Shown: piece after piece, positions 58,474-64,000 of the stretch
Numbering within the stretch: position 1 is the first letter of the stretch
How the letters are laid out: each line of letters begins with the position of its first letter
Made by a program: the position numbers and the translations under genes
Notes under the pieces: model-generated
Database searches by the model: none
Seen by the model: the letters and a program-made list of their open reading frames with translations, nothing else
What the model was told of the DNA's origin: nothing
Source: Rhizobium aethiopicum
GTDB taxonomy: Bacteria > Pseudomonadota > Alphaproteobacteria > Rhizobiales > Rhizobiaceae
NCBI RefSeq assembly: GCF_900094625.1
Contig: NZ_FMAJ01000001.1
Coordinates: 186,001-250,000, forward strand
Direction of reading: 5' to 3'
Length of the DNA stretch: 64,000 bases

Positions 58474-59172
58474 ATGGATGCGCGCGAAATAAAGATCAAG
58501 GCCGCCGAGGCAGCACTCGCTTATGTCGAAAGCGGGATGCGTCTCGGCATCGGCACGGGGAGTACGGCGGAGGAATTCGTCCGCCTGCTGGCGGAGAAGG
58601 TCGCGGGCGGATTCAAGGTCGAAGGTGTTCCGACCTCCGAACGAACGGCGAGGCTCTGCGTCGAGCTCGGTGTTCCGCTGAAGTCGCTTGACGAACTGCC
58701 GGCGCTCGATCTGACGGTCGACGGCGCCGACGAGGTCGATTCCGCGCTCCGGCTGATCAAGGGTGGCGGCGGCGCGCTGCTGCGCGAAAAGATCGTCGCC
58801 GCCGCTTCGGAGCGGATGATCGTCATCGCCGACGAGAGCAAGCTGGTGGATACACTGGGCGCCTACGCGCTGCCGATCGAAGTCAATCCGTTCGGCCTCG
58901 TCTCGACACGGATCGCCATCGAAAAGGTAGCCGCCAGGCTGGGTCTTTCCGGCGAACTCAACCTGCGCCAGTCCGGTGACGGAGAGTTTACCACGGACGG
59001 CGGTCATCACATCATCGATGCATCTTTTGGCCGCATTCCTGATGCAGAGGCGCTTTCGAGCGAGCTGAATTCCATACCCGGCGTCGTTGAACACGGGCTC
59101 TTTATCAATATGGCGGCACTTGCGATCATTGCCGGTCCTGCGGGTGCGCGCACGTTGCAGGCAAACAGATAA
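58474..59172 (+). CDS. rpiA: Ribose-5-phosphate isomerase A
   Basis: 232 residues from ATG 58474 (GGGAG upstream); the longer open frame from 58417 adds an unlikely N-terminus. [20 protein letters not shown] is the phosphate loop, [32 protein letters not shown] contains the catalytic aspartates and lysine, and [17 protein letters not shown] closes the fold. Interconverts ribose 5-phosphate and ribulose 5-phosphate. Confidence 0.94.
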   Translation: MDAREIKIKAAEAALAYVESGMRLGIGTGSTAEEFVRLLAEKVAGGFKVEGVPTSERTARLCVELGVPLKSLDELPALDLTVDGADEVDSALRLIKGGGGALLREKIVAAASERMIVIADESKLVDTLGAYALPIEVNPFGLVSTRIAIEKVAARLGLSGELNLRQSGDGEFTTDGGHHIIDASFGRIPDAEALSSELNSIPGVVEHGLFINMAALAIIAGPAGARTLQANR

Positions 59173-59187
59173 CAGGAGCATACACTC

Positions 59188-59745
59188 ATGATGAACATTG
59201 CAGGTCTTGGCCGTTTCGCCGCCGCGACCCTCGTTCTTTCCGGGCTTGCCTTCGGCTCTGCCGTTAAGGCGCAGGAGGTTTCTGAGGAGCAGTTGAAGGC
59301 GTCTCGTGCCGCGATCGACGCCATCGGCGCCACTGCCCAGTTCGACAATATCCTGCCCGGTCTCGCCGAACGCCTCAAGGCTGGCCTGATTCAGGATTCG
59401 CCGAACTACCAGGACATCATCTCCTCGACGGTCGACGCGCAGGCGCTGGCGCTGGCGCCGCGCCGCGGCGATCTCGAGAAGGAAGCAGCGCTCACCTATG
59501 CCAAGACCTTCACGGTCGACGAGCTGAAGGCGATCGCCGACTTCTACAATTCCGACGTCGGCAAGAAGTTGCTGAAGGACGGGCCGGTCGCTTCCCGCGA
59601 AACGGCGAAGGCCGCCGATATCTGGGCGCAGGGCATTTCCCGCGACCTGGAAAGGCAGAGCAATGCCGAGCTTTCGAAGGTCATCAAGGCCCCGCCGCCG
59701 GCAACCGACAGCCCGGTTGCTCCGGCTCCGGCCGCCCAGCAGTAA
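59188..59745 (+). CDS. DUF2059 periplasmic protein
   Basis: 185 residues with a signal peptide ending AVKAQE. The DUF2059 core, YAKTFTVDELKAIADFYNSDVGKKLLKDGP, is helical and of unknown function; the C-terminal tail is proline/alanine-rich. It is 15 bp after rpiA and is followed by a strong intrinsic terminator, so rpiA and this gene form one operon. Confidence 0.87.
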   Translation: MMNIAGLGRFAAATLVLSGLAFGSAVKAQEVSEEQLKASRAAIDAIGATAQFDNILPGLAERLKAGLIQDSPNYQDIISSTVDAQALALAPRRGDLEKEAALTYAKTFTVDELKAIADFYNSDVGKKLLKDGPVASRETAKAADIWAQGISRDLERQSNAELSKVIKAPPPATDSPVAPAPAAQQ

Positions 59746-59771
59746 GATCTGCTGGTCAGAATTCGCGAAAG

Positions 59772-59789
59772 GCCCGGCATCGACCGGGC
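59772..59789 (+). terminator. Intrinsic terminator after rpiA-DUF2059 operon
   Basis: GCCCGG (59772-59777) and CCGGGC (59784-59789) with a 6-nt loop, followed by TTTTTTG; 27 bp after the DUF2059 stop. Confidence 0.85.
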
Positions 59790-59829
59790 TTTTTTGTTAT
59801 GATGCCGCAACTGTCCGGCGGAGCTTGGT

Positions 59830-60123
59830 GTGGCAGATATGTCCGATCATTACGAGGCTGTGCGAGTGCGCATATCAGGCCGGGTCCAGGGCGTCGGGTT
59901 TCGCATGTGGACGCGCGGTGAAGCGTCACGTCTTGGGCTGACCGGTTGGGTGCGCAACGAAGCGGACGGATCTGTCGCCGCCTTGATCGCCGGATCGGAG
60001 AGCGCGGTTTCGACGATGATCGAGCGTTTGAGACGCGGGCCCGCGGGGGCATCGGTTTCAGGCGTCGAGACGGAGGCGGTCCGGCTTGAGCGAATGCCGG
60101 TGGATTTCAACATCACCGGCTGA
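59830..60123 (+). CDS. acyP: Acylphosphatase
   Basis: 97 residues. [22 protein letters not shown] is the active-site signature with the phosphate-binding arginine, and [19 protein letters not shown] gives the catalytic asparagine. GTG 59830 is preferred over ATG 59839 because GCGGAG lies 6 bp before it. It hydrolyses acyl phosphates such as carbamoyl and 1,3-bisphosphoglycerate. It has its own start after the upstream terminator. Confidence 0.92.
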   Translation: MADMSDHYEAVRVRISGRVQGVGFRMWTRGEASRLGLTGWVRNEADGSVAALIAGSESAVSTMIERLRRGPAGASVSGVETEAVRLERMPVDFNITG

Positions 60124-60165
60124 CAGCGACATTCCGCCGAGGGATGCGATCGCAAGCACGCCGGC

Positions 60166-60399
60166 TCAGCCCCAATCTTTCGAGCTCTTTGCCAGTTGCC
60201 ACACGCCTGTCTCATCCGGCTCGACCCGCTTGTTACCGCGGTAAAAGATCGGCACTCCGGTTTGCTTGTCCATTGCGAAGCGGCTCGGCGTGAACTTCTC
60301 ATTCTCGTGGCCCTGGATGGCGAGGTTGAGGGCCTCCTTGAACTTGCCGGCCCTGCACAGGTTGGCGAAGAGAATCTGATCCATCTTTTGCTCCGGCAT
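60166..60399 (-). CDS. Small hypothetical protein, 77 residues
   Basis: Soluble, charged, no signal. It contains LFANLCRAGKFKEALNLAIQGHENEKFTPSRFAMDKQTGVPIF, a helical N-half and a short beta C-half. The balanced composition and codon use are those of a real gene, but I do not recognise a characterised family. Convergent with acyP (43 bp between the ends) and divergent from gor. Confidence 0.65.
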   Translation of the reverse strand: MPEQKMDQILFANLCRAGKFKEALNLAIQGHENEKFTPSRFAMDKQTGVPIFYRGNKRVEPDETGVWQLAKSSKDWG

Positions 60400-60562
60400 T
60401 TTTTTGGTCCGCCAACTGCCTGCCAGTCTGATGTGACCGGGTCAACCGCTTATGGAGATTCGCCAGGAGAGAACGTCATGACGCGGGAGCGGGCTTTTGT
60501 TTTCATGACGATCGCCCCTATATCAGGAACGTCCTTCCTCTGATTCCCTCCCGGAGCTTCTC

Positions 60563-61948
60563 ATGTCTTCCTATGATTACGACCTTTTCGTCATCGGCGG
60601 TGGTTCCGGAGGCGTGCGCGCTGCGCGCGTCGCCGCCTCGCTCGGCAAGAAGGTGGCGATCGCGGAGGAATATCGCTACGGCGGCACATGCGTCATCCGC
60701 GGCTGCGTGCCGAAGAAACTCTTCGTCTATGCCTCGCAGTTCCACGAGCATTTCGAGGATGCGGCAGGCTTCGGCTGGACTGTCGGCGAAAACAGCTTCG
60801 ACTGGAAGAAGCTGGTGGCCGCAAAGGATGTAGAGATCGCCCGGCTGGAAGGCCTCTACAAGAAGGGACTCGCCGGCGCCGATGCGGAGATTCTGGAAAC
60901 GCGTGCCGAGCTTGTCGACACTCATACAGTACGGCTTGTGAAAACAGGACAGATGGTGACGGCAAAGACGATCGTTATTGCGACCGGCGGACGGCCGAAT
61001 CCGCATGTCGCACTTCCCGGTCACGAGCTTTGCATCTCCTCCAACGACGCCTTTCATCTCGAAGAACTGCCGGGATCGATTGTAATCGCCGGCGGCGGCT
61101 ACATCGCCGTCGAGTTTGCCAATATCTTCCATGGCCTTGGGGTGGCGACGACGCTGATCTACCGCGGCGCCGAAATCCTCTCGCGCTTCGACGAAGACCT
61201 GCGGCGAGGTCTTCACGAGGCGATGGTTGCCAAGGGCATTCGCATCCTCTGCCACGACACGCTGCAGCAGGTTTCGAAGGGCGAGGACGGACTCGTTCTG
61301 GAGACGCTGAACAGCGGCACGCTGCAGGCCGATGTGGTGATGCTGGCGCTCGGGCGCGATCCCTACACGGAGGGCCTTGGCCTCGAGGCGGCCGGCGTTG
61401 CCGTCGACGAGCGCGGCGCCATCATCGTCGACGACTATTCCCGCACCAACATCGAAAACATCTACGCGCTCGGTGATGTCACCAATCGGGTACAGTTGAC
61501 GCCGGTCGCGATCCACGAGGCGATGTGCTTCATCGAGACCGAGTACAAGAACAATCCCACCCGGCCGGATTACGATCTGATACCGACTGCGGTCTTCTCA
61601 CAGCCGGAGATCGGCACCGTCGGCCTTTCTGAAGAGGAGGCAGGCAAGCGTTATGGGGAGCTCGAGGTGTACCGCGCCCAGTTCCGGCCGCTGAAAGCCA
61701 CTCTTTCCGGCCGGCCCGAGCGGATGATTATGAAGTTGATCGTCGATGCGGCGAGCCGCAAGGTGGTGGGCGCCCATATCCTCGGCCACGATGCCGGGGA
61801 AATGGCGCAGCTGCTCGGTGTCACGCTGAAGGCCGGCTGCACCAAGGATGATTTCGACCGGACGATGGCACTGCATCCGACCGCGGCCGAAGAACTCGTC
61901 ACCATGTATGCGCCGAGCTACCGTATCCGTGATGGGCAGCGCGTCTGA
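60563..61948 (+). CDS. gor: Glutathione-disulfide reductase
   Basis: 461 residues. FAD motif VIGGGSGGVRAARVAASLG, redox-active GGTCVIRGCVPKKLFV (Cys43, Cys48), NADPH motif IVIAGGGYIAVEFANIFHGLG followed by IYRGAEILSRFDEDLR, where the arginines select NADPH, and the dimer-interface catalytic histidine in TMALHPTAAEELV. It keeps glutathione reduced for the glutathione transferases elsewhere in the window. Upstream of it the small hypothetical gene faces away. Confidence 0.94.
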   Translation: MSSYDYDLFVIGGGSGGVRAARVAASLGKKVAIAEEYRYGGTCVIRGCVPKKLFVYASQFHEHFEDAAGFGWTVGENSFDWKKLVAAKDVEIARLEGLYKKGLAGADAEILETRAELVDTHTVRLVKTGQMVTAKTIVIATGGRPNPHVALPGHELCISSNDAFHLEELPGSIVIAGGGYIAVEFANIFHGLGVATTLIYRGAEILSRFDEDLRRGLHEAMVAKGIRILCHDTLQQVSKGEDGLVLETLNSGTLQADVVMLALGRDPYTEGLGLEAAGVAVDERGAIIVDDYSRTNIENIYALGDVTNRVQLTPVAIHEAMCFIETEYKNNPTRPDYDLIPTAVFSQPEIGTVGLSEEEAGKRYGELEVYRAQFRPLKATLSGRPERMIMKLIVDAASRKVVGAHILGHDAGEMAQLLGVTLKAGCTKDDFDRTMALHPTAAEELVTMYAPSYRIRDGQRV

Positions 61949-61953
61949 GCCTT

Positions 61954-63243
61954 TTAACTCGTGATGCGCGGCGCGCGAATGACCTTGAGGAAAAGCGCTT
62001 TCATCGCGTCGGCGATACCTTCGGTCGGGGTCACCTCGAAATAGAGGCCGGGTGAGGCGCATTCCTGCATCTTGGTCGGGATCTGGCTCTGGAAGGGGCT
62101 GATCCAGGTATTGTACCAGCTGTTTTTGGGCAGAGGCAGGTAGGTCGTGTAGAGTACCGCAATCCTGATGCCCTTGTCCTTCAGCGGCTTGCAGAAGGAG
62201 GTGTCGATCGGCTCCTGGCAACGTTTGCCCGTGAGTTTCTTGGTGCAGCCCTTCGGCTTCTCGCTGTCGCCAACGCCGTCAGAGACAAAGAACAGGATTT
62301 TCTGCGGCGTCGTGGAGGTGCTGCCGTCGCCCGGGGTGGTGATGATGTCTTTCATCTGCGTTAGCGCGTTGTCGAAGCTCGTCTGCTGGTCGTTGTTATA
62401 GCCCTGATACGGTATTGTCATCAGATCGACGGCGTCGGTGTAGCTGCGTACCTGGTCGAGATTGTCGGTCGGCGTGGATATTGTAGTGAGCTTTGCGTCT
62501 TCGGCCTTGGTGCCGAAGGTGTAAACCCCCATGCGGAATTGATTGGTGGAAACGCGCGTGGCCTTCGCAGTCAGCGTCAGTTCCTTGGTCGCCTGGCGCA
62601 CGACGTCGATGCGCATGCTGACGCCGAGTTTCTTGGCGAGATTGTAGTAGTTGTTGCTATTCTGCGTTTCGTGACAGGCGAAGGCGCAGCTGTCACTCGT
62701 GTTCTTTTCCATCGTGGCGACGTCCTTCGCGGTGGCGCCGACGCCCATCGAGGGCGTATTGTCGAGCAGGATGTAGAAATCCATGAAGGCGGCGGTCTGG
62801 TATTCGGCTGTCGCCGTGCCGGAGATGGTGATGGAATCCCGGCCCAAAACGCGCATGAAGGTCGTCGGTAAGGTCGCGGTGAAGGAAACCTGCGAGTTCA
62901 GCTTGTTGGCGGTCTTGGTGACGTCGATGCCGAGATCAACCTGAATGTCAGTCAGTTCACCCGACATCTGAGCCATGAAGATGTTGCGGGCATCGGCCTT
63001 TCCAAGGGAGACCGCGCCGTTGCCGCTCATGGTCATCGCGGCGGCGACCGCTCCGGATTTTTCGGCGATTGAACCGACGGCGGCCGCATCGGCGGCGGCG
63101 TAGAGCTGCGTCCTCAGGCTGAGCGCATGGGCGAAATCCACGGCCATGCCGGCCGCGCCAAGGAGCGGCGCCATCAGCAATGCCGTCATGATGCCGAAAT
63201 TGCCCGAGCGGTCCGATATGAAGCCGGGCGGAAGGATCGACAT
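61954..63243 (-). CDS. TadG-like pilus-assembly/VWA domain protein
   Basis: 429 residues. The N-terminus SGNFGIMTALLMAPLLGAAGMAVDFAHALSLRTQL is the TadE/TadG (pilus-assembly) segment that anchors in the inner membrane. A von Willebrand factor A domain follows (about 150-415): MDFYILLDNTPSMGVGA is a variant MIDAS (D-x-T-x-S), with DAVDLMTIPYQGYNNDQQTSF later. Several cysteine pairs suggest a periplasmic location. Rhizobia have several such proteins linked to Flp pilus or surface assembly; no other tad gene is adjacent. Confidence 0.85.
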   Translation of the reverse strand: MSILPPGFISDRSGNFGIMTALLMAPLLGAAGMAVDFAHALSLRTQLYAAADAAAVGSIAEKSGAVAAAMTMSGNGAVSLGKADARNIFMAQMSGELTDIQVDLGIDVTKTANKLNSQVSFTATLPTTFMRVLGRDSITISGTATAEYQTAAFMDFYILLDNTPSMGVGATAKDVATMEKNTSDSCAFACHETQNSNNYYNLAKKLGVSMRIDVVRQATKELTLTAKATRVSTNQFRMGVYTFGTKAEDAKLTTISTPTDNLDQVRSYTDAVDLMTIPYQGYNNDQQTSFDNALTQMKDIITTPGDGSTSTTPQKILFFVSDGVGDSEKPKGCTKKLTGKRCQEPIDTSFCKPLKDKGIRIAVLYTTYLPLPKNSWYNTWISPFQSQIPTKMQECASPGLYFEVTPTEGIADAMKALFLKVIRAPRITS

Positions 63244-63463
63244 GTTATTTCCCCGATGTTGAACTCTCCCGGTTCTACATTCAAAGTCTAAAATATAGGG
63301 AAATCGACATGGTATATGCTGGTTTAACCGGTGAAGGCGGACAGTGGCGGCGTGAGGGTTAAGCTTCCGGCGATTGGCCTTTGCAAGCCTGATCTAAAAG
63401 TCTATAAGCCGCCGGATATCAAGACAGGGCATCCCAGGGACGGATGTGAATGAGGTGAGTGAG

Positions 63464-64000
63464 ATGGCAGAGAATTGGACCCCGAGCAGCTGGCGGCAAA
63501 AACCCATCCTGCAGGTTCCCGAATATCCGGATGCGGCCGCCTTGGCGGCAACGGAGGCCACGCTCGCCAGCTACCCGCCGCTCGTCTTTGCCGGTGAAGC
63601 GCGCCGGCTGAAGAAGCATCTCGCCAATGTCGCGGAAGGCAACGGCTTCCTGCTGCAGGGCGGCGACTGCGCCGAGAGTTTCGCCGAACATGGCGCCGAT
63701 AATATTCGCGACTTCTTCCGCTCCTTCCTGCAGATGGCCGTCGTTCTGACTTTTGGGGCGCAGCTGCCGGTCGTCAAGGTCGGCCGCATCGCCGGCCAGT
63801 TCGCCAAGCCGCGCTCCTCGAATGTCGAAAAGCAGGGCGAGGTGACATTGCCGGCCTATCGCGGCGATATCATCAACGGCATCGAGTTCACCGAAGAGTC
63901 GCGCATTCCCAACCCGGAACGCCAAGCCATGGCCTATCGTCAGTCGGCCGCGACGCTGAACCTTTTGCGCGCCTTCGCGATGGGCGGTTACGCCAACCTC
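63464..64000 (+). CDS. Class II DAHP synthase, N-terminal part (cut by window end)
   Basis: 179 codons are visible, without a stop. The start is ATG 63464 with GAGGTGAG upstream. [50 protein letters not shown] and [16 protein letters not shown] are hallmarks of plant-type 3-deoxy-D-arabino-heptulosonate 7-phosphate synthases, and [15 protein letters not shown] is the conserved phosphate/metal region with the catalytic cysteine in GGDCAES. It begins the shikimate pathway from phosphoenolpyruvate and erythrose 4-phosphate. Confidence 0.93.
   Translation, partial: MAENWTPSSWRQKPILQVPEYPDAAALAATEATLASYPPLVFAGEARRLKKHLANVAEGNGFLLQGGDCAESFAEHGADNIRDFFRSFLQMAVVLTFGAQLPVVKVGRIAGQFAKPRSSNVEKQGEVTLPAYRGDIINGIEFTEESRIPNPERQAMAYRQSAATLNLLRAFAMGGYANL

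Noticed and set aside
1..64000. tRNA, rRNA or riboswitch
   Set aside because: No cloverleaf-like segment with a CCA-proximal T-loop, no rRNA sequence and no recognisable aptamer core was seen by reading; a covariance-model scan would be needed to exclude small structured RNAs.

Overview
The window looks like chromosomal DNA of a Rhizobiaceae member, most likely Rhizobium of the R. etli / R. leguminosarum group. The evidence is high GC coding sequence, a RopA-type porin, an Usg protein, class I and class II fumarases side by side, a class II DAHP synthase, and the short palindromic repeats that litter rhizobial intergenic DNA. I see no tRNA, rRNA, insertion sequence, phage gene or CRISPR array.

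Layout. 1-12.9 kb: end-truncated histidine kinase, secreted nuclease, uracil-DNA glycosylase, Lrp regulator, the porin with a long leader, a DNA alkylation repair gene with a 3-hydroxyisobutyrate-dehydrogenase-type gene, two ArsR-SRPBCC modules facing each other around two DUF1801 genes, a methyltransferase, a DUF2270 membrane protein and Usg. 13.0-15.6 kb: a polar amino-acid ABC transporter without its ATPase. 15.9-18.1 kb: a long Pro/Ala/Glu/Lys-rich OmpA-family protein. 18.2-25.9 kb: an envelope redox/stress group (secreted hydrolases, DipZ, an OmpR-type two-component system, an Ohr/OsmC protein, a small secreted peptide, a glutathione transferase). 26.0-26.8 kb: two decaying genes, a frameshifted cupin and a LysR remnant. 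26.8-30.4 kb: a KaiC-like double ATPase coupled to a hybrid histidine kinase. 30.4-32.4 kb: mobB, mobA and an EamA transporter.

33.6-43.5 kb is the most interesting part. It is a catabolic cassette with divergent operons: a sugar ABC transporter, a polyol-type dehydrogenase and a broken triosephosphate isomerase on the minus strand, and a two-subunit transketolase, an FGGY kinase and a SorC-type regulator on the plus strand. Three copies of one 14-bp inverted repeat (TGAATA-NN-TATTCA type) sit at the promoters of the operons and of the regulator. The gene set predicts uptake of a polyol or ketose, oxidation, phosphorylation, then cleavage by a dedicated transketolase. The substrate is not determined by the sequence. 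The cassette lies between mobA/mobB and moaA.

43.6-64 kb is mostly housekeeping: moaA, DUF971, an LtrA membrane protein, MarR plus hydrolase, a PPOX flavoprotein, a diguanylate cyclase, fumarase class I, a VCBS/cadherin-like protein, fumarase class II, an L,D-transpeptidase, gph, rpiA, a DUF2059 protein, acylphosphatase, glutathione reductase, a TadG-like protein and the start of a class II DAHP synthase.
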